Positions 9,271 through 20,290 of a stretch of 64,000 nucleotides of DNA are shown here, one piece after another; position 1 is the first letter of the stretch; each line of letters starts with the position of its first letter. This DNA comes from Berberis thunbergii (Eukaryota; Streptophyta; Magnoliopsida; Ranunculales; Berberidaceae): contig QNQO01000551.1 in NCBI GenBank assembly GCA_003290165.1, forward strand, positions 434,001 through 498,000, in the 5' to 3' direction. The notes under the pieces were generated by a model. It was not told the origin of the DNA. It was given only the letters and a program-made list of their open reading frames with translations, and did no database searches. The position numbers were made by a program, and so were the translations under genes.

Positions 9271-10993
9271 ATAAAATCCTAGGCGTGTAAGTTTGATTTG
9301 GGTGTCCTGACGTACTTAGCTTGCATATAAGATTCTGGGTAAGCCTGACTTAGGTGTCCTGACTTACTTAGCTCGGATGGCAGTCTGATTCCAGTGTCGG
9401 ATCGATTGATCGGACTAATAATAGGTTGACCGACTTTAATGAACACAACGGAATGATAGTGGAGTTGATGCCTTGGATTTAATGACAATACTCTGTAGGC
9501 ACGCTCCTTATTCTGTGGGCGCTCAGGGCCTTTGTTGTTTGTTCCTTTCTGTGTGCTGGGCCGGATCTAGCAAGGCATAAACTTGGGGCCATTAGTGGAA
9601 GGGCCCAATTAGAAAAAATCTTTGTGGATCAACGTGCCAGGGGTACGGTGTATACTGCGAGTCGGTTCAGTATCGATTACTCCCCCCAGTTAATGGGGTT
9701 GCTTTCAAGGTCATTAATTAAAAAGATGTGAACTCGTGCAGTTGCAATTGGAACCGTCGTTTTTCGGATTTCCCGTATGGCATTCAATGCTGAAGTAACT
9801 GTTTGTTGACATTGTTTCATAAGCCATCTCGCCTATATATCGGCTGGTCGTTCTGCATTCAAGCATTACAATGAAAATATTAAAACATGTTAATCAAATG
9901 CATCTTACCAGAGAGTTTGCTTTGGGTTTTCCAAAGGCTGAAATAAGATCTCCCTCACTGGAGTCTTCGAATGTCCTAACATATGCACCGATGAGTCCTG
10001 ATGAAACTTGTTATTATGCAGTGTCGCCTGATTTGGGCGTGCATCAGATTGATTCTTTGAGATCTTGTAATAACTTTTTACATTGTGAATAAGAGTTACA
10101 AACTTCCTCTCGGGGGCCAGGTTTGTCCTAACATGGTTGATGGGAGCGTTGGAGGTTGTGACCCTCATTCTTGGGGTGGTATCTCTGCTTCACCCCAAGC
10201 ATTACACTTTTGAGAGGCATCCCCATTTGGAAGTATTGTGAGACCTCGACGATCTCGCTCTCCCGGGACATTTTTGTCAGCTTTCTGCTGCTTACTTCTG
10301 TTCCTTTTCACGAGGCAGACTGGCGGAGTATAGAATTGAGGGACTGCTCACAGCCTTCTTCATGTACTTTTTTGCCACATCTGAGTCATCTTTGTGGGGT
10401 GATTCAATGAAGCAATGAATTGAGTGCGCTCTTTCATCGCAGACGCTTTATTTTCACCACTTTTTCTTCTGGAGGCGAATTAGTAGATCAAAGTCTCTAC
10501 TCTTATTTCAGCGGATAAATGCTTGCATCGGACTTAGATATTTGTAGTGTAAAAACTGGTGTACTAGTTGGTCGACAAGCTTTGTAATACCTCTCATTGG
10601 ATTCAATAAAATTTGTTTTATTTCTGAAATATGTCTTGTACGAACAACTTTTCTAAACTGAAATGAAAAACAAAGAACAAGAAATAAAATCAAAGCAACA
10701 AATAATTTTACTCCAAGCGGAGACTGAGCTAACCCGGCCCTGAAAGATGAGCAAATGGTCCTGGCTCGAATTGCATTGTTCTTCTAGCGAAGTGTTTTTT
10801 TAAAAGCTAGCAAAGTTACTGAATAGTGGACTTCTTGTTGGTGGGCAGTTCCTCGTTGATTAACAGCTCTTGGAGTTGGTGCTTGTTTGCTAAAGTATTA
10901 TTACTTAGCTCTTTATTAGTCTGGATGGTGCTTCCAGCTCTGACTTCTGGCTGTCTACATCGCTGCACTTTGGTTATTGGGGCTCCTCAGCCC
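9271..10993. other. non-coding internal part with a second purine-tract-like site and TATA-ATG block
   Basis: At 9675-9697 (GATTACTCCCCCCAGTTAAT...) the sequence closely resembles the LTR/purine-tract boundary at 5130-5156. It is followed, as there, by a spacer, a TATA-like box (about 9832) and an ATG (9871). The open frames after it (9871-10092, 10171-10410) are short and unrecognised. This looks like a partial duplication or a relic of a related element. No reverse transcriptase or integrase motif was found in 9271-10993. Confidence 0.4.
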
Positions 10994-12791
10994 TTATAGA
11001 TTGATCATTCTCGTTTGTCTAGGCCTAGTGTCTGACGTGTTGGTTTTGTGGGCTTGAGATGCAATTGGCAACAATTCAATTGTTTTAGAGCTACATAATG
11101 GCAGTCTCTCGCCACTGGTTGATCTCCTCAGATAGTTCCTTGGGCCTGATTGGCTGTATATTTTATGCATTTGTGCGGAGTGGAAACCACTGCCGCCATA
11201 TGATGAAGCCACGCCCTTCTCATAATGATGTTGTAGGTAGACGAAGTGTCGACTACCATGAACTCGTGGACAAGGTGCTTTCGTAATTGTGGTTCTCCCA
11301 CCACCACCATCAGATTGATCTTCCCGATGGGGAAACACTTTTCTCCACTTAATTCGACCATTGGGTGGGTGGCGGGCGTTAAGTCTTTCTCCTGCAGTTG
11401 CATGTTGCGGAATGCACTGAGGAATAGAACATTCAGTGAACTTCCTGTGTCCACTAAGGCCCTCTTTACCTCGCACTTAGTGATAAGGACAGAGATGACT
11501 GGTGCATCATTGTGAGGAGAATGTACTCCTTGGAGATCCTTTTCCGTGAACCTCAGTAATGGGATTGGGTTGTGAACTCGTGGGTGTTGCACTTGTCGGT
11601 CCTCATACTGAGATGGTGTCCTCTTGTGGGACCTGTTGGATTGCTCCCCCTTGGGACCGACCCCGTAGAGGACGTAAATGATGTGGCCCGAATCGGTCTT
11701 GTTGTCAGTGTGTTTCATCTTATTACCGTCACCATCCTCTTTCTTATTTCCTTCTTTCCTATCCTTTGGAATAAAAGGGTTTCTTCTTTGATTTCGCATC
11801 TCTCTTAGCGGCCAACATTTCATCCAGAGTGATGTATCTCTGGGCATATATGAGCAAGTCTGTCACATTGATTGGGGGTCACAATAAGGAAGTCATAGAA
11901 CTTGCCTTTGCTCAGACCCTAAGTGAAAGCAGTGATGGCGGTGTCATCACTACAACCATCGATGAAGGTTAGCTCATTGTTAAAATGAGTAACGTACTCC
12001 CTCAACATGTCATTTTGATTTTGCTTTAGGGTCAACAGATAATTTGGGCCCTTCCGAAGCCTTTGGCTGCCCATGAAGCGTGTGAGGAACGCCAATGCCA
12101 ACGTCCGGAATGAGTCGATCGATTTCGAAGGAAGGCAGTGGAACCACGTCAGTGCTAACGTCTTCAGGCTTGCAGTGAATGATCAACTCATTATCGCATC
12201 AGACCCTTCCTTAAGTGTCATAATGTGCTGAAAGTGGCGCAAGTATTCGTACGGGTCTCATGTCCCGTCGTAAAACTCCAACTTTGGTGGTGAGTATTTT
12301 TTTGACAACAGCTTGTCCATGATATGATCCATGAACGAATTAACCATGAGACTAAACAATACATCTGGATTTGTGGCCCCATTCTGGATGGGGTTGTGTG
12401 AGACGTGCATACCAGCTCTGGACGTTGGGTCTCTATTGGCCGCTCCTCCACCTCTTGTCCATTGAGAAGTTGTTGGGGCAGTACGTCTTTCCTAAACATG
12501 CTCTCTGGAACTCTCTGGGGACCAGATTCTTCGTTGCTCACAATCTCCTACAAGTAGGGGATTTCGATGTTTGAGTGCCTCCAGCGTTTCTGCAATTTGC
12601 TGCATCTTTGTTGAAAGTAGGTCTACCCCCGTTCCTCCCATGGCAGTGGTGAAATGCGCGGTGCTCTGCTGGTTTGAACGTTCGATGGTTTTGCAACATC
12701 TCCATTGTTGCATGACGTTGTTGTCACCATCTTTCTTATTATCTGGAAAAGGTGGTGTTGTTGCTCTCTTCGAGGAATTTTGTCGTTCCAC
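10994..12791 (-). pseudogene. gag and aspartic protease of the Tat-type element, frame-broken
   Basis: The N-terminal gag frame (12791-12492) begins MERQNSSKRATTPPF. The gag core is readable at 12101-11919 (FLTRFMGSQRLRKGPNYLL, REYVTHFNNELTFIDGCSDD). The protease follows at 11847-11128, with ALVDTGSSLNVLF (the retropepsin D-T-G active-site motif, intact here), LTPATHPMVELSGEKCFPIG and FMVVDTSSTYNIIM. Its tail continues in another frame to 10994. Frameshifts between 12492 and 12101 and near 11128 show that the copy is not translatable as one protein. Gag packages the RNA and the protease matures Gag. Nothing resembling polymerase follows. The same gag type is found at 15058-16430 (+) and 21660-23719 (-). 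Confidence 0.85.
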
Positions 12792-12806
12792 ACGGACGAT
12801 GCCAAA
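12786..12806 (-). other. primer binding site of the Tat-type element
   Basis: The minus strand reads TTTGGCATCGTCCGTGTGGA next to the LTR end, a worn form of TTTGGCGCCGTCTGTGGGAA, the tRNA-Arg-like site common in Tat-type elements. The third copy at 23774-23791 is better preserved. Confidence 0.65.
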
Positions 12807-14307
12807 CTATGTAGTCAATTCCTGTTATCCTTTCTTGCTGCTTATCTAGACTTGCACAGGTAGCAAACGTGAGCCAAGGACCACTGTGTGGCGGCCGATG
12901 GCACTATGATGCTTAAATTAGATAAGGCTTGGGAGATGCTTAAAATTGTAAACTGGGATTATGTAGCGTACCTCAAGTTCATCGACCTTATCTCCTTTTT
13001 ATAGTGTAAGAGTCCTTGTTCGAGTAGGACTTTGGTGGTGTAGTTTAGGAAAAAGATCAGGTTGGAGATCCTTTCTTAATTGGGAGTTGTCCATGTGGGA
13101 TAGTTTCCTTACACAACTTGCGCTTCTAGATTTGCGGGAGAGGTTTACCTTTCTAAGTGTTGTCAATGCAAGAAAGTTTATTTGCCCGACTTATACTCTA
13201 ATATATGTTTCCTAGTCGGATCCAATGTGTTGCTGGCCTACCAGTCTTGGGTAGATCTCTCAGATACTTGCCTTAGAGATCTTACGAGTATTCGGCGTGA
13301 CCACGTGACGTGTGGACTTAATGGCTCATTGCAATTCGGATCCAACTGTCTGGATCTTGCCAATAATGGGCTTAGCGTTGTTCGGGCCTCACTGGATTGA
13401 GCATGCAATCGAGCCTGGTTTGTTCTGCTGACGAGATTATCATGACACGTGTACGTAGGGATGGCAGTGAGGCGGATTTTTACAGATATCCGCCCCACTC
13501 ACCCCGTTTGGGGCGGATTTGGTAAAGGATCCTTCGATATTGGGGCGGATACGGATTTCAAATCTGTATCCGTTTATTAATCGGGGCGGATACGGATTTG
13601 ACCATATTCGCCCCACAGATATCCATTTATTCGATAAAATTACAAAAATACCCTTCCCCTATATAAAGAAATTAAACCCTTATCTATCACTCCATCTCAC
13701 ATTCTCCCCATTCCCTTACCCGACTCTCGTCTCCAGTCTCTCTCAAAGCAGCGAAGGTCGCCTTCGTCCCATCTTCTCTCTCAAAACAGCGAAGGCTGCC
13801 GCGAAGCCAGGGTCCCTTCTTCTCTATTAAAACAGCGAAGGCAAGGTCGCGAAGGGTGCAGGAACCCTCCCTACTTCTCTCTCAAAACAGTGAAGGCTGC
13901 GAAGGCGAAGGGTGATCTCAGATGAGTCAGATCTGAAATCAAGATATCAGATCTGAGATCGAATATTTTTTTTTTTAATTTTTAGATCAAGATATCAGAT
14001 CTATCAGAGATCGAATTAATTTTTTTTGTTAATTTTTGTTATAATTTTCGTATGGATTCTTTGTAATTTTTGTATGGATTTTTGTTTCTTTGTAATTTTT
14101 TTTATAACTTTTGTAGTTAGATGGATAACAATAAACGGATTGGCGGGGCGGGGCAGATATCCGCCAATCCGCACGGGGCGGTTACGGTTTTTAATAAAAA
14201 TTGCAAACAGATTGGCGGGGCGGATTGGGGATAGATTTGCTCAAATCCGCCCCGTTGCCATCCCTACGTGTACGTCGCTGATCAGAGGATTGTTTGATGT
14301 ATCATCA
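12807..14307 (-). repeat. 5' LTR of the gag-protease element, carrying a hAT element
   Basis: This matches the LTR at 3857-5133. With the hAT insertion (13456-14266 plus 8 bp) removed it is about 682 bp. It lacks the TRIM present in the other LTR. The inner three bases read CTA instead of TGA, a small change at the LTR end. Confidence 0.85.
13456..14266. mobile_element. non-autonomous hAT element (TAGGGATGGC family), copy 1
   Basis: The ends are TAGGGATGGCAGTGAGGCGG and, inverted, TAGGGATGGCAACGGGGCGG. They are flanked by a perfect 8 bp target duplication CGTGTACG (13448-13455 and 14267-14274), the hallmark of hAT transposition. The element is 811 bp with no transposase. It holds many GGGGCGGAT/ATCCGCCCC words near both ends and an inner block in which AAAACAGCGAAGG recurs about four times. 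It sits in the 5' LTR of the gag-protease element. A reverse-oriented sister copy is at 51362-52464. Confidence 0.92.
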
Positions 14308-14367
14308 ATACTATTTTAGGTAGTATCACGTTTGTCATGATTATAAATTTGGAATCACCATGAATAG

Positions 14368-14890
14368 TGATGACACATCAAATAAGACAGATATCACAGC
14401 CGTACACGCGACAGAGATAATCCATCACGAGGATCAAATATCCCAAAACCAGTTCAATTCATAAATCCCAAATAGGGCGAATTCAGTTATGAAAGCCCAA
14501 ATTGAGCCCGTCAGAACAAATCATGACCAAATGTCCAAATCCAGGCCCCATAAAGTTCTCCATTAATAATGATGAACGTTATAGAGAAAAAGAGTTGTGG
14601 AGGGAGTTACACCTTCGAGGACATATCTTTATAAAGAATGAGACTGTTACAGAGAATGTCTCCCCTCGTTACGCCTCACATGCTTAAATCACGCAGGGAA
14701 TTAACAACAACCATTATAAAAGGTAAAGAGAACATTCGACAAAGGTATGCAACTTTAACTGAGTTTTGTCCAGAATTATCTCCATATCCAACTAAGTTAC
14801 TGACTTAAGCATTTGAGTGTCTTTGACCACCAGAAAGGTAGTATTTGGCAATCTAACATTTGTTTTGCAAGTCAAACTTACAGGAGAACA
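14368..14890 (+). repeat. 5' LTR of the plus-strand Tat-type element
   Basis: It begins TGATGACACATCAAATAAG, closely matching the LTR start of the first element (TGATGATACATCAAAC). Shared words follow, such as GTACACG and GATAATC. It ends near ACAGGAGAACA before the primer site. At about 523 bp it is shorter than the related 680 bp LTRs. Confidence 0.6.
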
Positions 14891-15057
14891 AGTTTTGGAC
14901 GCATCGTCAGTGGGAAACAACAAGTTTTCATTTCAAGAAGTGAATCTACAATAGCGATTTTCTTCAACTCTAATAAACTATTGAGAAACCCTCTACAGAC
15001 CCTCAACCCGACAACAATCAAAGCAATCTTCCCACCGGCGAAGCGGCGCTGCCGGTA

Positions 15058-16430
15058 GTGCACACCTCAAACCCAGCGACAAACGTCGATCCGATCATGC
15101 TCGGCAATGGAGAGCCACAACATATAGTAGCCCAAACATCACACACATCTGGTGACGCTACTACTGACCCTTGTGTAGATCCACTCGTGACCCAGATGGA
15201 CTATATGATCAAAATGGTAGAAAAATTCACCCAAGAGCGTGCTCAGTCCGTTGATCCCGTCCAAACACCGCCCCAACAAAACTCTGCCAACGAAGTTCTT
15301 ACAAAACCTCAATAGGTGAACCTCGAAAGCAGTGAACCACTTCAAAATGGGACCCCCAAAGCGATGGGACCCTTGCTGAAATTCCATTCAGGATCGGAGT
15401 CACAGATCATTAATGTACTATATGAACTAGCCAAACCACCATTTTTTGATGCGCTCATGGTGACTGATATGCCAAAGAAGTTTATCCCGCCAAAGTTTGA
15501 AGCATATGATGGCACCATCGATCTGACAGACCATCTGCAACATTCACCAGATGATGGCATTGAAGGAAAACACAAAATACATTTTGTGCAGAACGTTCCC
15601 AACCAGTCTCACTTCCACAGAGATGAGTTGGTTTAACATCCTACCACCAAGGTCAATAGACTCATTCCATGCGTTAGCTACTGCCTTCATCACAAGGTAA
15701 ATCGGTAGTCAACTGATGAGGAAAGATCCACACTACTTGCTTTATAGAAGCCCGATGAGACAATAAGAGAGTACATCACTCACTTTACTAACGAGTTGAC
15801 AATGATCGACGAATGCAGCGACGACACGACCATCGCTACTTTCACTACCGGGTTGAAAAGATTAACCTTTTTAGATGCTCAGAACCTAGAACCTCCGAAA
15901 AGCATGACAACTCTATTAAAGACCGCTCAAAAACACATCACTCTTGAGGAGATGATAGCCGCCAGGAAGAAGAACGAATCGAGCGAGAAGCTCACTCGAA
16001 AAGGCGTGAAAAAGGGAGGAAAGAAGGAGAGACAACAGACCCCATGAGGAAAACTTTCAGTGAAAGAGGCACTGGACCAATGGCAGGCCCGAATTCAACC
16101 AGCTAGAATTCAAAAAGCTACAATCGGCAAGGCCCAAGCATGAGCGGGAAAGAGCGTGGTGAAAAGGACATACAAACCATACACTGCCCTGAAGGCAAGT
16201 CGAACGAACATACTGAAATCTATGGCGAATTGGGAAGATGTCAACTGGCCATAAAAAATGAGAGGAGACCCTGAAGGGGTGAGACAAGAACAAATATTGC
16301 TCTATCCACAAGGATCATGGGCACGACACTAAACACTGGTTTAACCTTAAAGATGAAATTGAGCACTAGGTTCAAAGACGAGGACTCGACGAATTCGTCG
16401 GGCTACCTGATAAACAACCCAAGGGGAAAT
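15058..16430 (+). pseudogene. gag of the plus-strand Tat-type element
   Basis: The gag is readable in broken frames. 15058-15315 holds VTQMDYMIKMVEKFTQER. 15316-15636 holds MPKKFIPPKFEAYDGTIDLT, the gag core. 15796-16047 holds NELTMIDECSDDTTIATF and KTAQKHITLEEMIAARKK. The C-terminal knuckle-like region (NKYCSIHKDHGHDTKH-type) lies in another frame at about 16280-16340. There is no good ATG at the start; the open frame begins at a GTG. Stop codons and at least two frame changes make it a relic. Gag would form the retrotransposon particle. A solo LTR interrupts what should be the protease region after it. Confidence 0.8.
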
Positions 16431-16665
16431 AAAGGCGGACACCACTATGGGATCTAAAGAACAACCCAAAGCTGATATATTCCTTACACTACGCAACTGG
16501 AGGAAGCGAACAATCAAGCCAACCGAAGAGACAACCAACAACATCTCCCACTCGAGCTGATCTATAACGAAATAGAAGCGTCAACACCATCAAACTAGAC
16601 CAGGTAAATCAATATGACAAGTCACAACGAGGACACTGAGAAAATTGACATTTCAAATGGGCCAA

Positions 16666-18492
16666 TGATATTCACGTAATTATTACATAATATATCCCTT
16701 AATTTATATATGTTAGTGTTTTGATTATTATATTTTATTCTAATTATTCAGTTTTCATGTTTTTGTAGGAATTTGAGCGTGAACGATGAAATTGCATTAA
16801 GGCGGCAATTTGTGGAATGATAAGTTGATCTAGTGGTGGTATAAAGTAGCTGGTCACATGTCTAAACCTAACCCAAACAAACCTAGGTCCACCTAATTTA
16901 ACCTAGCCCAAAACTTGACCTAGAAACTCAAACCCAACCTAACAATGAAAGAGGAGAACCCTATTTAGGTTTCATTTCTCCCTTCCCTTCCATCTATTTT
17001 CCTATGTTTCCTTCTTCCTTCTCTCTTTTTCCAGCCACCACGCCACATCCACCCTGCCTGCGATCCTCGCTCGATAGGAGGACCGGCAGCGCGATCATCC
17101 CACCATCACCCTATTTCGCACAATCGGCAACCATCACCGTTTTCAGTCACAGAAGCAGAACATCACTCTTTGTACCTTACAACACCTTACAAAAACAACA
17201 CCTTACCACCACGACATCTCTTTATGTTCCTTTGTCTCAACACCACCACAATCACCGACCAAACAACATCGTCACACAGTTCACGACCCTGATTTCTCCA
17301 CAAACGCAATATCCTTCTTTCACGGCTCTTCCTTGCAACCTCTTCCAACCACCGTGCCTTCCTCTCTCTCGTCTCTTTATTGTTTCCCCTCACTCTCTAT
17401 TTTTTGCAGGTTCAGGAAGGAGAACACAGATGAGCAATAGGGAGCACAACTGGCAACGATTCCTCTCCTGTTCACCCTTTCTTTTCTTTTTTTTGTCTCT
17501 CTCTATCTCGTTGTCTCCTTCTCACTTGCAGGTTCACCGGAGCTGGATGAAGAAGAAGAAGTAGAGAAGTAGCAGAGGACACACGAGGAAAGGGACGACC
17601 TTTTGGCGGGAACCAATTGTTATTTAAAATAGTTGGTTATTTGCACCCAGTTCATTACTCTGTGCCACTGCGTCTTCCCTTTCACTATTTGCATCAGTTA
17701 TTCGCATCCAAAATTCCAGTCAGGGCTACCACAGTACACCCACGTGAGGAGGAGATGGAGTTTCACCACATAGCTAATGTGACCATCACCACTATGATCT
17801 TCTAGATCCCGCGCCGAGGCGAAAATTAAACTACATGGTTTCCTAGAGTTTGTTGTATCTGAATTTATTGTTTGAACGTTAAATACAGTTGATTTATGAA
17901 CTTCAATAATTTTCTTTCAGCGATTATATCCGAAATAATTATCTAGACTAATCGGTAGTTAGACGTTCCCTTTGTTGATATTCGAAGCCTGCTTTAATCA
18001 ATTAATTTAAATCTGTGATTGTGTGTGTCGTAAGAAGACATGCAATACTAGGGGTTTAGAATTAGTTAAAATAAACATGTGATTGTGTGTGTCGTAGAAA
18101 GACATGCAATGCTAAGGGTTTATGCTTTGGCTGAAATTAATTGCGAACTTAGATTAATCTTTAGGTTAGTAGTGTTGATTCTTGAAAACAATAATTTGGA
18201 TTACACAAATCTCAAAGAACCTGTGGTGGATTCGATGTCTCGATCTATTCTCTTATCATCTTACCAGTTTAATTTTAGTTGTTCAATCTAGTTCTCTTAA
18301 TTTTGTAATTTCCATCTGCTGCAACCCCCAACTCTAAATTAGTTTAAATAAGTCTTAGAATTCGACTGTCTCGTCAATCCTCGTTGGATCAACCCGTATT
18401 TGCCACTATCTACTAGTTAGACAGTCGTGCACTTGCGGTATTACAAGTAGGGTTTATTAACTTATTAATTTAAGTTAATAAAATCTCCATCA
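16666..18492 (+). repeat. probable solo LTR of another Ty3/gypsy family
   Basis: The unit runs from TGATATTCACGTAATT to CTCCATCA, with TGAT...ATCA ends and 1827 bp. The flanking five bases are GCCAA and GTCAA, one transition apart. The right part has features typical of the 3' end of a plant gypsy LTR (GACTGTCTCGTCAATCC, GTCGTGCACTTGCGGTATT). The open frame at 17004-17564 is Pro/Ser/His-rich and low in complexity. I do not regard it as a gene. The exact left border is uncertain. Confidence 0.5.
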
Positions 18493-18762
18493 GTCAACCA
18501 ACTGACATATCCAAAGAGCTTACAAGCTTGACCCACATTATTCATGACAAGGCCAACAACGCCTCTTACATTACTGACAACGAAGTTGACGCAAACAAAT
18601 TTTATGAATCAACAAATGAAGCCTTGGCAGCAGGTACTGATGTGAGCATGATTGGACAATTTGGGGCTACATTCTATTCTACTTGTTCGAACCAACCCGT
18701 TAATGGCACACACCCAATAATTTGATCAAAAAGCATTCCGAGTTTATTAGTTACCTCATGAT
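18493..18762 (+). pseudogene. fragment of a host HSP90 gene inside a retrotransposon
   Basis: Three short blocks match the cytosolic HSP90 N-terminal and middle region in order. They are THIIHDKANN (from 18531; HSP90 has HIIPDKTNN), EALAAGTDVSMIGQFGATFY (from 18621; HSP90 has EALAAGADVSMIGQFGVGFY) and, in another frame, LIKKHSEFISYLM (from 18722; HSP90 has LIKKHSEFISYPI). About 25 residues between blocks one and two, and roughly 80 between blocks two and three, are missing. The piece is therefore a deleted, intronless relic. It lies between the solo LTR and a hAT element, where the host retrotransposon would carry pol. HSP90 is an ATP-driven chaperone; this piece cannot function. Confidence 0.8.
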
Positions 18763-19320
18763 CAGTGTTCTAAAAAGCGCTAGGCGCTGGGCGGTGGCGA
18801 GCAGGTGCCTAGCGCCTAGGGGCCTAGGCGATCTTAGGTTTTGTATTATAGCTTTAATAATTTACAAAAGTTAACAATCATGAACAAAATTTATTAAAAC
18901 TCAAATGAATGAAATTGGTCATGATGGGCACTTTATATAAAATTGAATTTGTGGACAAATATCAAAACCTACTCTTTTAATTTTCTTCAAATTGCCTGAA
19001 TAACCTCAGTCGTGTTTGATAAAATCTACATTAGTAAAATTGGTACCGGCAGATCCTTTGAGAATTCCATTAAGTAATCATCATTTGCTACAATTAGACA
19101 TATATTGAATAAAAAAAATTAAATAGTTTATTTCTAAAAAAGAGGAAAAAAATAAAATAAGAACACAATCAGCCTTATTAAAAAAATTAAAAAAAATCGC
19201 CCAGACCGCCTAGACTGCCCAGAACCCGCTCAGACCCGCCTAGACCCCCCAGAACCTACCCAGCCATTAATCTGGGCAATTTTCTACCTTCTAGCGCCTA
19301 GGACGATTTTTAGAACACTG
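18763..19320. mobile_element. non-autonomous hAT element (CAGTGTTCTAAAAA family), copy 1
   Basis: The ends are CAGTGTTCTAAAAAGCGCTA and, inverted, CAGTGTTCTAAAAATCGTCC. GCGCCTAGGCG-type words lie inside both ends. The element is 558 bp and has no coding capacity. The flanking 8 bp are CTCATGAT and CTCACAAC, which differ by three transitions and are consistent with a decayed 8 bp duplication. It cuts the HSP90-like fragment. The sister copy at 50840-52567 has a perfect duplication. Confidence 0.88.
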
Positions 19321-19671
19321 CTCACAACAACAATATACAAACAACAAAACTACAGAGAATCATGGAAAAAGAAGTTACAACGAAAAAGTTAAGGCCGCTC
19401 AAGGCAGAACAAATCGAACACCATTCAGAAAGATACAATGCAAACCCTGCAACATAGCGTAACTTTATGAGAAAGGAATGACTACTACTACTACGAATTG
19501 TAAAAAAACCCGAAATGAGGTTATCCATAAAATTTTGAGTTCAAAATCTCCATCTTACACCCAAAATTGAGGCATTAAAGCCAGATAATAAGAAGCAATT
19601 GGCATATCAAGCCACAAACAAAAGGTTAGGATATATAAGTCATATGCAAAACTTCTGGTCTAATCAACCAT
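19321..19671. other. retrotransposon spacer without recognised feature
   Basis: This AT-rich stretch leads into the tandem array. No coding sequence is recognised and no continuation of the HSP90 match is visible after the hAT element. Confidence 0.35.
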
Positions 19672-20290
19672 GAAGTAAAAGTTGGGACAAATAAAGTCAA
19701 CTTACTCAAATAAACTTCGGGTCGACCAACGAAGTAAAAGTTGGGACGGATAAAGTTAACTTACTTAAATCAACTTCGGGTCGACCAACATGTCAGACCA
19801 ACGAAGTAAAAGTTGGGACGGATAAAGTCAACTTACTCAAATAAACTTCGGGTCAACCAAGGTGTTAGACCAACGAAGTAAAAGTTGAGATGGATAAAGT
19901 CAACTTACTCATATAAACTTCGGCCAACCAACGTATCGAACCAACGAAGTAAAAGTTGGGATGGATAAAATCAACTTACTCAAATAAACTTCGGGTCGAC
20001 CAACGTGTCAGACCAAAGAAGTAAAAGTTGGGACGGATAAGTCAACTTACTCAAATAAACTTCAGGTCGACCAAACAACGAAGTAAAAGTCGGGACAGAT
20101 AAATCAACCTCGGGTCGACCAACGCGTCAGACCAACGAAATAGAAGCGAGGACGGATAAGTCGACTTACTCAAATAAACTTCAGGTTGACCAACGCATTA
20201 GACCAACGAAGTGAAAGTTGAAACGAATGAGTCAACTTACTCGGATCAACGAAGCTGAGATGAGCAAGTCAACTTATTCATCATTATATA
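19672..20290. repeat. tandem array, 72 bp units with 57-62 bp variants
   Basis: About ten units begin GAAGTAAAAGTTGGGACGGA, at 19672, 19731, 19803, 19875, 19946, 20018, 20080, 20137, 20208 and 20251. Full units are 71-72 bp and contain AGTCAACTTACTCAAATAAA and CTTCGGGTCGACCAAC. Shorter units mainly lack the last 13 bases (GTCAGACCAAC part). The array sits in the 3' region of the plus-strand Tat-type element, equivalent in place but not in sequence to the array at 8370-9270. Confidence 0.92.

Larger units (their letters stand above)
3857..14307 (-). mobile_element. complete gag-protease-only Ty3/gypsy (Tat-type) element
   Basis: The two LTRs (3857-5133 and 12807-14307) are about 680 bp each once later insertions are subtracted. 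The 5 bp ATACT occurs on both outer flanks (3852-3856 and 14308-14312), so the insertion is intact. On the minus strand the order is 5' LTR, primer site, gag and protease (12791 down to about 10994), a long spacer with a tandem array (8370-9270), a region holding a plus-strand (antisense) ORF (5422-7812), purine tract, 3' LTR. I see no reverse transcriptase, RNase H or integrase motif, so the element would need enzymes supplied from elsewhere. An antisense ORF and repeats in the 3' region are known from Tat/Retand/Grande-like elements. The assignment to that lineage is inference from this layout and from the primer site. Confidence 0.85.

Noticed and set aside
9871..10410. Two open frames on the plus strand after a TATA-like box
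   Set aside because: Short, no recognisable domain, no continuity. Kept only as part of the retrotransposon spacer.
17004..17564. 186-codon open frame on the plus strand
   Set aside because: Rich in Pro, Ser and His, no domain, and it lies within a probable solo LTR. Such frames arise in CT-rich LTR sequence.
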